Assembly: GCF_900112355.1 (NCBI RefSeq)
Contig: NZ_FOLM01000007.1
Location: 248,001-312,000 of the forward strand
Length of the DNA: 64,000 bases
Source of the DNA: Streptomyces aidingensis
GTDB lineage: Bacteria > Actinomycetota > Actinomycetes > Streptomycetales > Streptomycetaceae
Direction of reading: 5' to 3'
Of this stretch, positions 44,043 through 52,977 are shown piece by piece. The translations under genes and the position numbers were made by a program. Each line of letters starts with the position of its first letter. The first letter of the stretch is position 1. Under the pieces are notes generated by a model. The model was not told where the DNA came from. It did no database searches and worked only from the letters and a program-made list of their open reading frames with translations.

Positions 44043-44696
44043 CTATGCGCCCGGGCCGGCCGGCGCGAGGGTGGCGAGCAGACCGGTGATGTGCGCATCG
44101 ATCTCGTCGCGGATGGCGCGTACGGTTTCGGCGGGGGCGCCGTCAGGGTCGGCCACCGGCCAGTCGAGGTAGCGGGGGCCGGGGATCACCGGGCAGGCGT
44201 CGCCGCAGCCCATGGTCACCACGATGTCGGCGGCGCGCAGGATCTCGTCCGTCAGCGGTTTGGGGTAGGCGTCGCCGGGCGGGAGGCCGGCCTCGGCCAG
44301 CAGCCGTGCGACCTCCGGCTCCACCTCAGCGGCCGGGTGGGTACCGGCGGAGGAGACGGTCACCCGGCCGCCCGCCCGCAGGGTCAGCAGGGCGGCGGCG
44401 AGCTGGGAACGGCCGGCGTTGTGGCTGCACACGAACAGCACGCGCGGCGGCCGGTGGGCCGGCGCGGTCTCGCTGTGCGCGAGGGCGTCGAGGCGTTCGG
44501 CGGTCAGCCGCTCGGCCAGGGCGACCAGGTGGCCGCGTACCCGGGCGGAGCCGGCCAGCCGCTGGTAGGAGTCGGCGACCAGCTCGCGTATGGTGTCGGC
44601 GCCGTAGTGGCCGGCCCAGCGCCGGGCCAGCCGCTGCACTCCGGTTGCCAGCCGCGGGTCGGGCAGGACGGGGAGCGGGGACGGTGAGGCGGTCAT
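44043..44696 (-). CDS. arsC: Arsenate reductase ArsC with N-terminal three-helix bundle
   Basis: Residues 1-75 form the three-helix dimerisation bundle found in actinobacterial ArsC (VQRLARRWAGHYGADTIREL, AGSARVRGHLVALAERLTAE). Residues 84-217 are the low-molecular-weight phosphatase-like domain with the P-loop VLFVCSHNAGRSQ (C90-x5-R96) and a further Cys pair in VTMGCGDACPVIPG. Members use mycothiol/mycoredoxin to reduce arsenate to arsenite. ATG 44696 follows GGAGG. No efflux pump gene is directly attached. Confidence 0.92.
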   Translation of the reverse strand: MTASPSPLPVLPDPRLATGVQRLARRWAGHYGADTIRELVADSYQRLAGSARVRGHLVALAERLTAERLDALAHSETAPAHRPPRVLFVCSHNAGRSQLAAALLTLRAGGRVTVSSAGTHPAAEVEPEVARLLAEAGLPPGDAYPKPLTDEILRAADIVVTMGCGDACPVIPGPRYLDWPVADPDGAPAETVRAIRDEIDAHITGLLATLAPAGPGA

Positions 44697-44798
44697 GGGA
44701 ACCTCCGCGAGCCTGCTGGAACGTGCGGGAGAGCGGAGGGTGTGCCCACCGGCCCGACGGACCCGGGTGCCGGCATCACCGCCCACTGATATGACGAT

Positions 44799-44829
44799 AT
44801 CAGCGAATACTGATGTCAGTCGATACTGA
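44799..44829 (-). promoter_or_regulatory. Dyad-rich operator upstream of arsC
   Basis: ATCAG-N6-CTGAT (44799-44814) is followed at once by TCAGT-N4-ACTGA (44816-44829), an AT-richer island in GC-rich DNA 103-133 bases ahead of arsC. The repeats look like ArsR/SmtB-type sites, but no arsenic-type ArsR gene is in the window. Confidence 0.55.
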
Positions 44830-44933
44830 AATCATGCGGATACCTTCCCGTGCACGGGCGGCCGGCCGGCCCGGTCGCGGGAACGGCCTCCCTCACGGTT
44901 GTCCGTTCCCGCGCCGGCGATCCGGACGGCGGG

Positions 44934-45980
44934 TCAGCAGCAGGAGTCGCCTGCGGTGCCGGCCGCGCCGGGGGCCGTTGCCCCGGCCGGGCCACAGGGG
45001 AAAAGGCCGTGGTGCATCGTCTTGTCGCCGATGATGTCGAAGTGCTCGGCGTAGCGGCTGCCGGAGAGAATGTCGGCGGTGTTCCCGCAGACCAGGACGG
45101 GCTTGCCGACGGGGAAGATGTGGTGGTCGTCCAGTTCGAAGGCGTGGGCCGCCGTGGGCACGGTGCCGCGGTAGACCGCGACCTGCCCGTAGTCCTCGCA
45201 GCGGTCCTCCAGCGGCAGGTTCAGTGCCCGGATGGTGAGGGAGGAGAAGCCGACGAACCCGATCTTCTGCTCGATCTCCGGGCCGGCGAGTGTGACCGGC
45301 GCCCGGGAGACCACACGCGCGTCCGCGCAGCCGGCCGCGGCCAGGACGCGGCGGAAGTCCTCCGTGTACAGCGCACCGCTGAGGCACTCCCCCACCAGCA
45401 CCGGATCCTGAAGCAGGGCCGGCGGAATGCGGCGGTCCGCGAAGACGTCGGAGAAGTACAGTTCACCCCCGGGCTTGAGCACCCGGAAGATCTCCGCGAA
45501 CACCCGGGGCTTGTCGGGCGAGAGGTTCAGCACACAGTTGGAGACCACCACATCCACCGACGCCTCCTCGATGCCCACGGAGGCGAGGTCCTCGATGTAG
45601 CCCTGGTGGAACTCCACGTTGGCGAAGCCGAACCGTTCGGCGTGGAAGTCCAGATGCCTGCGCGCCACCGCCAGCTGGGCCTCCGTCATGTCCACCCCGA
45701 TCACCCGGCCCGCCGGGCCCACGAGCTGGGACAGCACATAGCAGTCCCGCCCGCTGCCGCACCCCAGGTCCAGCACGGTGGCGCCGTCCAGCGCCGGCGG
45801 GATCGGGGAGCCGCACCCGTAGAAGCGGTCCTTGACCTCTTCGTGCACCTCGCGCAGGGCCTCGGCGATGTGCCGCGGCGGTGCCTGCGCCGTACAGCAG
45901 GCGGAGGTCTGTAAGTCGGCCGACGACTGAAGGACTCTGCCGTAGTAGTCCTTCACGGACTCTTCGATGCTGTTCGGCAT
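44934..45980 (-). CDS. arsM: Arsenite SAM methyltransferase ArsM
   Basis: The 348-residue protein has the ArsM N-terminus SIEESVKDYYGRVLQSSADL and ACCTAQ (C28/C29), SAM motif VLDLGCGSGRDCYVLSQLVG, and the arsenic-binding cysteines in VVSNCVLNLSPDK and GECLSGALY. It methylates arsenite stepwise to volatile or exportable species. ATG 45980 is preceded by GAGGAGAGG. A Cys pair ends the protein (DSCC), as in other long ArsM proteins. Upstream of arsC on the same strand but separated by 237 bases. Confidence 0.92.
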   Translation of the reverse strand: MPNSIEESVKDYYGRVLQSSADLQTSACCTAQAPPRHIAEALREVHEEVKDRFYGCGSPIPPALDGATVLDLGCGSGRDCYVLSQLVGPAGRVIGVDMTEAQLAVARRHLDFHAERFGFANVEFHQGYIEDLASVGIEEASVDVVVSNCVLNLSPDKPRVFAEIFRVLKPGGELYFSDVFADRRIPPALLQDPVLVGECLSGALYTEDFRRVLAAAGCADARVVSRAPVTLAGPEIEQKIGFVGFSSLTIRALNLPLEDRCEDYGQVAVYRGTVPTAAHAFELDDHHIFPVGKPVLVCGNTADILSGSRYAEHFDIIGDKTMHHGLFPCGPAGATAPGAAGTAGDSCC

Positions 45981-46317
45981 ACCTCTCCTCAAAGAGCGAT
46001 GACCACAGCCAAAAGATCACATCCCGCCTCAGAATATGACTGGCCGGCGACGTTCCCGTGAGCTCATGGCGGACACCGGGCGACCAGCAAGCGACAGTCG
46101 TCCGGGAGGGGCGCACGGTTGCGAACGGGCCGACGTGATCGTCGTGCGGCCTCGGCGTCCGGCCGTCCGGCCCTGCGGAGGCTTCTTGGCATCATCGCGA
46201 CATGACCTTGCCCCTTCCCCGCACCCGCACCGTCCGCGCCGTCGACCCCGCTCAGCTCCTGGACCCGGGACGGTGGGAGGAAGCCCCCGTCCAGGCCGTG
46301 AGACAGCGGGAAGCTGT
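45981..46317. other. Intergenic region upstream of arsM
   Basis: Holds the arsM promoter on the minus strand. A plus-strand ATG at 46202 starts a short open stretch (MTLPLPRTRTVRAVDPAQLL) that looks like a gene start but runs into the opposite-strand gene and is probably a truncated relic or chance frame. Confidence 0.4.
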
Positions 46318-46884
46318 TCAGCGCCTCGTCTCATACCTGGTCAGGACCACGCCGCCGGGAAATGTCCGCGTCTCCACCAGGTTCAGGTTCACCCAGCTGT
46401 CCAGCGCGGTGAAGAACGGCGTGCCGCCGCCCACCAGGAACGGATGAGCGGCGATCACGTACTCGTCGATCAGCCCGGCGCGCATGGCCGCCCCGGCGAG
46501 CGTCGCGCCGCCGATGTGCATCGGGCCGCCGTCCTCGGCCTTGAGCCGGGTGATCTCGGCGATCGCGTCGCCGGTGACCAGGCGGGTGTTCCAGTCCACC
46601 TTGTCGATCGTCGAGGAGAACACCACCTTCGGCGTGTCCCGCCAGTTCCGCGCGAACTCCATCTCCGCCGGGGTGGCGTTGGGCTGCTGGTCGCCGGTGG
46701 GCCAGTAGGAGCTCATCGTCTCCCACAGCTTGCGCCCGTACAGCGACAGGCCACTCGCCTGCTCGTGGTCGAGCCACCACTGGAACAGCTCGTGGCTCGG
46801 CGGTCCGCTCCAGCCGATGTCGTCGCCGGCCGCGGCGATGTAGCCGTCCAGGGTCAGGTTCATGCCGTAGATCAGTTTCCGCAT
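46318..46884 (-). CDS. Dihydrofolate-reductase-like (RibD C-terminal domain) protein
   Basis: The 188-residue protein is a stand-alone RibD_C domain: MRKLIYGMNLTLDGYIAAAG, LFQWWLDHEQASGLSLYGRK, KVVFSSTIDKVDWNTRLVTG, HIGGATLAGAAMRAGLIDEY and VGGGTPFF. Such proteins are NADPH-dependent reductases of unknown substrates in actinomycetes. Isolated gene. Confidence 0.9.
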   Translation of the reverse strand: MRKLIYGMNLTLDGYIAAAGDDIGWSGPPSHELFQWWLDHEQASGLSLYGRKLWETMSSYWPTGDQQPNATPAEMEFARNWRDTPKVVFSSTIDKVDWNTRLVTGDAIAEITRLKAEDGGPMHIGGATLAGAAMRAGLIDEYVIAAHPFLVGGGTPFFTALDSWVNLNLVETRTFPGGVVLTRYETRR

Positions 46885-47307
46885 GGCCGAGCCTTCCGTC
46901 CGTGGGTGTCCGGCGTGGTGGACCGGCGCGGCGCGGGAAACTCATCGGTGCGCGGTCCGGGCTCGCCGGTGGTCCTCGTGCGCTCAGCCTGGTGCACTCG
47001 GCCGACCCGGGCAAGCCGCCCGATCCCGGCCTCGCCCTCGCGCGGAAATGGAGAGCCAAGGGCGCCCGGGTCACGCGAGACCGGCATGTCACAAGCGGTG
47101 CGAGGTCACGGCTCGGCGGCAGCTCGCCCGCGCTGCGGGCCCTGCGGTTGCGGATCCAGGACTCCGGCCGCCCTGCGCCGATGCGGCGCAGGGCGGACCA
47201 GGTCTCCCGGACTCCTCGTCGGTGCACCCGGTGAGGGGGACCGCCATGAACGCGGGACAGCTGGCCGGGGCGGAGATGCGCACACCGTGCAGGCCGCGCG
47301 GCCCCGG
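46885..47307. other. Intergenic region between RibD-like and sigma factor genes
   Basis: No gene with coding character was found. It contains the terminator at 47168-47196 and, on the minus strand, the promoter of the RibD-like gene. No anti-sigma gene follows the sigma factor here. Confidence 0.45.
47168..47196. terminator. Hairpin downstream of the ECF sigma gene
   Basis: CCGCCCTGCGCC and its exact complement form a 12-bp stem around a 5-base loop, 112 bases beyond the sigma factor stop. Confidence 0.65.
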
Positions 47308-47916
47308 CTAGTGCTCGGCGTCGGCCAGCCGGGCCAGCAGGCAGGCGCGGGCCCGGGCCACCCGGGAGCGGACGGTGCCGATGGGGCAGTCCAGGATCCG
47401 GGCCGCCTCCTCGTACGACATGCCGAGGAGTTGGGTGAGGACGAAGGCGCGGCGGCGGTCGGGCGGCAGCGCGGCCAGCAGTTCGGTGAGCGCGATGCCG
47501 TCCTCGAAGCCCGGCAGGCCGCGCGGCTGGGCCCGTTCGGCGGCGCTCTGCCAGTCCTCCCGGCCGGACAGCCGGGGCCTGGCCGAGGCCCGGCGCAGGC
47601 TGTCCACCACGGTGCGGCGGGCTATGGACAGCAGCCAGATGCGGGCCGAGGAACGGCCCTCGAAGCGGTGCAGGCTGCGCAGCGCGCGCAGAAAGGTTTC
47701 CTGGACCAGGTCGTCGGCCAGCCGGGGGTCGTCGGCCAGCCGGGCCACATAGCACCACACGTCCCGGTGCAGGGCGCGCACCAGGCCGTCCACGGCGGCC
47801 GGGTCGCCGGAACGCGCCGCGAGGGCGAGCCGGGTGACGGGTTCGTCGGCGGAGCCGGGGCGGCCCGCGGGGGCCTCCCCCGGCGGGGTCGCGGGCAGGG
47901 TCGGGACAGGTGTCAT
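47308..47916 (-). CDS. ECF RNA polymerase sigma factor
   Basis: The 202-residue protein has sigma region 2 (VWCYVARLADDPRLADDLVQETFLRAL; SARIWLLSIARRTVVDSLRR) and region 4 (LLAALPPDRRRAFVLTQLLGMSYEEAARI and GTVRSRVARAR). The style is close to the SigC-like group. ATG at 47916 has AAGGA nine bases ahead; a GTG three bases earlier is also possible. No anti-sigma gene is adjacent; the membrane protein upstream on the same strand may be functionally linked. Confidence 0.9.
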   Translation of the reverse strand: MTPVPTLPATPPGEAPAGRPGSADEPVTRLALAARSGDPAAVDGLVRALHRDVWCYVARLADDPRLADDLVQETFLRALRSLHRFEGRSSARIWLLSIARRTVVDSLRRASARPRLSGREDWQSAAERAQPRGLPGFEDGIALTELLAALPPDRRRAFVLTQLLGMSYEEAARILDCPIGTVRSRVARARACLLARLADAEH

Positions 47917-48042
47917 CACACGAGGTCCTTCGCGTCACCGGGCGCGGTCGCGAGGGGGACGCGCCCGTGGAGGGGGCCGGTCCGCCGGGCGGCGGACCGG
48001 GTGCCGGTGCCGGAGGTGTGTTCCGGCGCGGGACACCGGCCG

Positions 48043-48675
48043 TCAGACGACAGCGGTCCCGGGCGGCGGCCCCCGGGTGGTGACCAGGCGGAGGGCCGGC
48101 CCGCGCCGCGGCCGGCGGTCCCGCGCTGCGGCGGGCCGGCGGGGCGGCGGGGCGGGGCACGGCGGGCGGCGGAACAGGCGCAGCGGGGCGACCACCCAGG
48201 CGGTCAGAACGCGGGCGAGCCGGAAGGCGGCGCGCTCCCCGTGGGCCAGCCACAGGCCGGAGAGCAGGGCGGCGGCGAGGTGGGCGGCGGCCATGCCGGC
48301 GGCGGACCGGGCGTCCGACGGGTGTCCGGACGCGGTGTGCTCCAGCAGCGCGGCGGCGTGCCCGGAGTGCTCCGCACCCGCCGGTCCATGGTGTGCCGGC
48401 CCGGCGGGGGCCCCGGCGGCCATGGCCGGCGAGAACACCACGTGCAGCGCCGTCTGGGCGGCGACGGTGGCGCAGGTGACGGCCGCGATGCCGCGTTCCC
48501 GGCCGGTGAGGAACCAGGCGGCGAGGGCGGTCGCCGGCAGCGCGGCGGCCGGTGCCCGCCACGGGAGCGGTGCCCCGGAGGAGTGGATGTGCCCGGTGGC
48601 GGCGAGCAGCACGCACAGGGCCGCGAACACCGCGGCCCGTAACACCCTGCTCGGTACGTTCCCGGAGACTGCCAT
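48043..48675 (-). CDS. Small multi-pass membrane protein with His-rich loop
   Basis: The 210-residue protein has about five hydrophobic segments (VLRAAVFAALCVLLAATGHI, ALPATALAAWFLTG, AAVTCATVAAQTALHVVFSP, AAHLAAALLSGLWLAHGE) and a loop rich in His (PAHHGPAGAEHSGHAAALLEH). The C-terminus is Arg/Pro-rich. Proteins of this look sit beside copper-related and ECF sigma genes in Streptomyces; a metal-linked role is only suggested. 126 bases before the sigma factor gene on the same strand. Confidence 0.65.
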   Translation of the reverse strand: MAVSGNVPSRVLRAAVFAALCVLLAATGHIHSSGAPLPWRAPAAALPATALAAWFLTGRERGIAAVTCATVAAQTALHVVFSPAMAAGAPAGPAHHGPAGAEHSGHAAALLEHTASGHPSDARSAAGMAAAHLAAALLSGLWLAHGERAAFRLARVLTAWVVAPLRLFRRPPCPAPPPRRPAAARDRRPRRGPALRLVTTRGPPPGTAVV

Positions 48676-48942
48676 GGCGGGCTCATCCTCGCACCGCGGC
48701 CCGCGCCGCGGGAGAGGGGTGGTGCGGCCCGGATCACGCCGGGCGCCGCCGCGGAGGTCCGCCTCGGCCTGCGGCGGCGGCGGTTTCCCGCGGGGCGGGA
48801 ACCGGGCGGACGGCGGGTGCGACTTCTTTCCGGTGCCGGGTCCGCTCACGGCACGCCGGGCGCGCCGACCGCGCGGGCGGCGGGTTGCGCCGACCGCCGC
48901 CGGCGCCACGGGCCCGGACCGCACGGCATCAGGGAGGCAGTG

Positions 48943-49330
48943 GTGACCAGCACCCCGCACGACGGCCGGCCCGGTTCCGGCCGGGACCTGCCCGCGCTGC
49001 TCACCTGTGCCATGGCCTTCTCCATGCTCCAGCTGTTCCTGCTCGGTGCGCTCGGCCCGCGGCAGGTGGACCGGCTCGGGGTGACCCCGACCGTGCTCGG
49101 GCTGACCACCACCGTCGGCTTCGGCACCGCCGCGCTGCTCTCGCCGGCGGGCGGGCGGCTGGTGGACCGGATCGGTCCGTGCCGGGCGCTGGCCGCGCTG
49201 CTGCTGGCGTCCGCCGCCGCGCCGGCGCTGATCGCCCTCGCGCCCGGGCCCGGGTTTGCGCCGGCGGCCGTGGCCCTGGGCGGGGTGCCGCAGGCGCTGC
49301 GGCCCGCGGACGAGGCGCCCGCACCGTCGC
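48943..49330 (+). pseudogene. Truncated MFS transporter (N-terminal third)
   Basis: GTG at 48943 (GGGAGG upstream) begins an MFS N-terminus: LLTCAMAFSMLQLFLLGALG, VLGLTTTVGFGTAALLSPAG and GRLVDRIGPCRALAALLLAS, three to four helices. The frame then loses membrane character near 49300 and ends at 49470 inside another gene's sequence. Nine or so helices are missing. It is fused by deletion to the adenylate-ligase fragment that follows in a different frame. Confidence 0.75.
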
Positions 49331-50297
49331 TGATGACGTGCTGGATGTGCTGGCCGGGCACGGGGGCACCCTGGTGCTGCTGGACCACTTCACCCCCGAG
49401 GCCGCGCCGGCCGCGATCCGGGCCCACTCCCCCACCCATGTGCTGGCGGTGCCGACCATGGTCCGGATGATGCTGTCCCGTCCGGAGACCGGACGGGCCC
49501 TGGCCGAGGGGGCGGAGGCCGCGCTGCCCCGGCCGGTGGCGCTGGTGCTGGGCGGCGCACCGCTGGACGCGGCCACCGCCGCCGCGGCGCGGCGGGCCTT
49601 CGCCTGCCCGGTGGTCAATCTCTACGGCTCGGCCGACGGGGTGAACTGCCACACCGGGCTGGCCGGTGAGCTGCCCGCGGCGGACGGCCCGGCGGTGGTC
49701 GCCGGCCGCCCGGACCCGAAGGTCGCCGACGTCCGTGCCGCCGTCCCCGGCGGTGAGGAGCCACTGCCGGCCAACACCGTGGGCCAGATCATCGCCCGCG
49801 GCCCGATGACACCGCTGGGCTGTGTCGGCGCCCCGGAGCTGGACGCCCGCCACCGCACCCCGGACGGCTGGGTCCGCACCGGCGATCTCGGTCTGCTGGA
49901 CGAGGACGGGGTGCTGCATGTGGTGGGCCGGCTCAAGGACGTGGTCATCCGCGGCGGGGTCGACATCAGCCCGGCCGAGGTGGAACGCGAACTGGCCGGC
50001 CACCCGGGCATCGCCGACGTGGTGTGCGTGGGGGTGCCGGACCCGCTGATGGGTGAACGGCTGGCGGCCTGTGTGGTGCCGCGCGGCACCACCGCGCCGA
50101 CGCCGGCGGAGCTGGGCGCGTATCTGGCCGGCCGGGGCCTGGACCGGCACAAGCACCCCGAGCGGCTGCTGGCGCTGGCGGAGCTGCCGCTCACCCCGGC
50201 GGGCAAGCCCGACCGGGCGGCGCTGCGGCGCGCGCTGGCCGACGAGGCGCCGCCGGCCGCGGCGGAGGGTCCGCCGCCGGTGACCGCTCCGCTGTGA
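49325..50297 (+). pseudogene. C-terminal part of an acyl-CoA synthetase/adenylate ligase
   Basis: About 320 residues of an ANL enzyme remain: THVLAVPTMVRMMLS, VALVLGGAPLDAATAAAARR, VVNLYGSADGVNCHT, DGWVRTGDLGLLDEDGVLHV and GRLKDVVIRGGVDISPAEVE, ending with the catalytic-lysine block PLTPAGKPDRAAL. The N-terminal 200 residues, including the P-loop, are gone, replaced by the MFS fragment, so no activity is expected. The remaining sequence has not frameshifted, pointing to a recent deletion. It most resembles aryl/acyl ligases. Confidence 0.75.
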
Positions 50298-50360
50298 GCC
50301 GCCCCGCCGGGCGGGGGCGGCGCCGGCCCCACTCCGACGCCGCCCGGTCCCGGCCGGGCC

Positions 50361-51176
50361 TCACAGCCCGGCGATGGCCTCCCGCATGACGCCGGCGGCA
50401 TCCCGGTAGACGGCCAGCAGATCGAGGTCCTCGCCCGGGTAGTTGACGATGTCCACCTGCGGGATGCCGGAGCCGGGCAGCACCTCTCCGGTGGTCAGGT
50501 GGGCGTTGTCCAGCACCAGCACCGGGTCGGCCGCCGTCAGCCCGTCCAGTTCGCCCGGCGTGACCTGCTCCGGGCCGAAGGTCTCCACGGTGGCGGCGTT
50601 GGCCATGTCCGCGGCCCAGACGGTGAAGACCTGCGCGACCACCTCGGGACGGGTGCCGTCCGGCCAGGTCGCGCGCAGTTCGTTGCTCAGCTTGTCGTAT
50701 TCGACGGCGAAGTCCTCCGTCCACTCCCAGGCGGCCTGCTCGGTGCCGAACAGCTCCGCCAGCCGGGTGACCTCCTCGTGCATCGCGTCCACGCCGTTGT
50801 CCAGGTTGACCTCGACCAGTTCGGCGTCCGACCCGGCCGCCTCGGTGATCTGCCCGGCGAAGGGCTCGAACGGGGCGTAGAGCACGAAATCCGCCTCGGC
50901 CACCGCGGCCAGGTCGGAGGGCTTGGGCTCATAGTCCGGCGCGTGCAGCACCGTGGGCGGCACGATGACGGTGATGTCCTCGGCTCCGGCCGCCTTGGCG
51001 AACGCGCCCTCCCAGGTGGTGGTGGCCACGACCACCGGGCCGCCGGCCCGGCCGGCGCTCTCGGCCGGGTCGTCCTTCTCGCCGCCGCTGTCCTCGCCGC
51101 TGCATCCGGCGGCCAGCGCCGCCAGGGTGGTCAGTGCGACAGCGAGCCCCAGGGGGCGGCGGATGTGCGTCGCCAT
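50361..51176 (-). CDS. ZnuA/TroA-like metal-binding lipoprotein
   Basis: The 271-residue lipoprotein (MATHIRRPLGLAVALTTLAA, lipobox LAAGC) has the cluster A-I wording VVVATTTWEGAFAKAAGAED, ITVIVPPTVLHAPDYEPKPSDL with the first His ligand and the EPxPSD block, ELFGTEQAAWEW, and VDIVNYPGEDLDLL at the end. The usual His-rich loop and second His are not evident, so metal preference is uncertain. It overlaps the permease gene by 46 bases. Confidence 0.82.
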   Translation of the reverse strand: MATHIRRPLGLAVALTTLAALAAGCSGEDSGGEKDDPAESAGRAGGPVVVATTTWEGAFAKAAGAEDITVIVPPTVLHAPDYEPKPSDLAAVAEADFVLYAPFEPFAGQITEAAGSDAELVEVNLDNGVDAMHEEVTRLAELFGTEQAAWEWTEDFAVEYDKLSNELRATWPDGTRPEVVAQVFTVWAADMANAATVETFGPEQVTPGELDGLTAADPVLVLDNAHLTTGEVLPGSGIPQVDIVNYPGEDLDLLAVYRDAAGVMREAIAGL

Positions 51177-52042
51177 GATGCGCTTCTCCGTTCGGGGATG
51201 AGATGGACGGCGAGAACGACCGCTCCCGCCGTGAGAACCAGGACCGGGCCCGGGGGCCAGTCCAGCCACAGGGCGAGCAGAAAGCCCGCGGTGTTGACCG
51301 TCACCCCGATGGCGACGGCCCACAGGGTGATCGCACGCAGCGAACTGCCCAGCCGGCGGGCGGCCGGCGCGGGCAGCAGCGTCAGCGCGTCCACCAGCAG
51401 CGCACCGGTCAGCTTGATCGCCCCGGCCACCGCCACCGCCACCAGGACCAGCAGGGCCAGGGTGAGCGGCCCGGCGCGCACCCCGGAGCACTCGGCCGGT
51501 TCCCGGTCGTGCAGCAGCAGCGCCAGTTCCCGGCGCCGCCACAGGAACAGCGCGGGCACCGCCACCGCCAGCGCGCCCAGCACCACCAGCTCCGTCGTCC
51601 CCACCGCCAGGATCGAGCCCCACAGCAGGGCGAAGGCGCCGGAGGCGTTGACCCCGGAGACCGCGAGCAGCAGCAGCGCGCCCGCGATGGCCATGCTCAT
51701 CAGCAGCCCCATCGCCCCGGACAGCCCCTGCGGGGTGCGGGCCATCGGGGCCACTCCCGCGCCGGCGAGCGCGCACGCCACCAGTGCGCACAGCGCCGGG
51801 TCCGGGCCGGTCAGCAGGCCCACCGCGATGCCCAGCAGCGCCACATGCATCATCGCGAACCGCACCGGCATGATGTCCAGCCCCACGATCACCACCCCGA
51901 CCACCGGCAGCGCGACCGCCGCCAGCAGCAGGGCCAGCCCCGCCCGCTGCACCGGCACCAGCTCCAGCAGCGCCCCCACATCGGCCGTGGCCAGGAGCGG
52001 ATGCCCCGGGGCCGCGGCGGTCACGGCCCCCGGGGGGATCAC
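51131..52042 (-). CDS. ZnuB/MntB-like metal ABC permease
   Basis: The 303-residue protein has about eight helices and family blocks RFAMMHVALLGIAVGLL, LSGAMGLLMSMAIAGALLLL and GALLVDALTLLPAPAARRLG, characteristic of ABC-3 permeases for Zn/Mn/Fe. ATG 52042 overlaps the ATPase stop by 4 bases. Forms the importer with its two neighbours. Confidence 0.88.
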   Translation of the reverse strand: MIPPGAVTAAAPGHPLLATADVGALLELVPVQRAGLALLLAAVALPVVGVVIVGLDIMPVRFAMMHVALLGIAVGLLTGPDPALCALVACALAGAGVAPMARTPQGLSGAMGLLMSMAIAGALLLLAVSGVNASGAFALLWGSILAVGTTELVVLGALAVAVPALFLWRRRELALLLHDREPAECSGVRAGPLTLALLVLVAVAVAGAIKLTGALLVDALTLLPAPAARRLGSSLRAITLWAVAIGVTVNTAGFLLALWLDWPPGPVLVLTAGAVVLAVHLIPERRSASWRRTSAAPWGSLSH

Positions 52043-52674
52043 CGCGCCTCCCGCAGCCGGCCCGCGGCCATCTCCAGCACCCGGTCGCAGCGGCCGGCCA
52101 GTGCCCGGTCATGGGTGACCACCACCAGCGTCACCGGCAGCCCGGCCAGCACGTCCGCGGCCTCCTCCTGGCCGGCGAAGTCCGGTGCCGCGGTGGGTTC
52201 GTCGGCCAGCAGGGCCCCGGCCCCGGCGGCCACACAGCCCAGCGCCCGGGCCAGATACATGCGCTGCAACTGCCCGCCGGACAGGGTGTGCAGGGGACGG
52301 GCGGCCAGGTCCGCGACCCCGAGCCGCCCGGCCGCCTCGGCCGCCGCCCGCGGGGCGCCGCTGCTCGCCGGCAGCTCCCGGCCCAGCAGCGGGAACCGCC
52401 CGGCGGCCGGCTTCTGCGGGATCCACGCGCAGACCCGGCGGCGGCGCCGCCACTCGGCCGCCGAGCGGGTCTCGTCGCCGCCGACCAGGATGCTGCCGCC
52501 GGTCTGCCGGTGCAGGCCCAGCACCGCCCGTACCAGGGTGGTCTTGCCCGATCCGTTGGTGCCGGTGAGCGCGACCCGCTCACCGGCCGCGATCTCCAGC
52601 GTGACCTCGGACACCGCGGGCACCCGGCCATGACGGCACGACACCTCCCGCATCCGGATGTCCAGCCCGCCCAT
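52039..52674 (-). CDS. Metal ABC transporter ATPase (ZnuC-like)
   Basis: The 211-residue ATPase has Walker A LTGTNGSGKTTLVRAVLGL, Q-loop CAWIPQKPA, signature LSGGQLQRMYLARALG, Walker B ALLADEPTAAPD and VVVTHDRAL. ATG 52674 behind GGGAGGCG was preferred over an upstream frame that is not coding. First gene of the importer operon. No Zur-box-like sequence was found in the 200 bases ahead, unlike the 13-19 kb locus. Confidence 0.9.
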   Translation of the reverse strand: MGGLDIRMREVSCRHGRVPAVSEVTLEIAAGERVALTGTNGSGKTTLVRAVLGLHRQTGGSILVGGDETRSAAEWRRRRRVCAWIPQKPAAGRFPLLGRELPASSGAPRAAAEAAGRLGVADLAARPLHTLSGGQLQRMYLARALGCVAAGAGALLADEPTAAPDFAGQEEAADVLAGLPVTLVVVTHDRALAGRCDRVLEMAAGRLREAR

Positions 52675-52977
52675 GGTCGGCGCCTCCCTGTCGGTTTCCT
52701 CCGGGGCCGGTCCCGGCCTGCCGCGCCAGAGGAGTCGCACGGCCGGCCCGCCCGGTTCCCGCGGATTTCCGTGCCGTGCCCGCCACGGGCGGCGCGGCCC
52801 GGCCGGGTCCGTGGCCGCCCTGGACGGCGACCGGCGACCGGCGACGCGGGCGGCCCGGCCCGCGTCACGGTCGCCGACGGCAGGTCTTCCCCCGCTGCGG
52901 CGAGGGGCCCGGACACCGCCGCGTGCCTCCGGGCCACCGGCTCAGGCGGGGCGCAGCACCGCCTGCTCAAGGCCGCC

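Noticed and set aside
46202..46447. Plus-strand frame starting MTLPLPRTRTVRAVDPAQLL
   Set aside because: Possible truncated gene start, but it runs into the RibD-like gene on the other strand and matches nothing known; kept only as a note.
46331..48616. 761-codon minus-strand frame
   Set aside because: Out-of-frame shadow spanning three real genes on the same strand.
52675..52977. Search for a Zur box ahead of the ZnuABC-like operon
   Set aside because: No sequence close to TGRNAATGATTNTCA was found, so zinc control of this transporter is not claimed.
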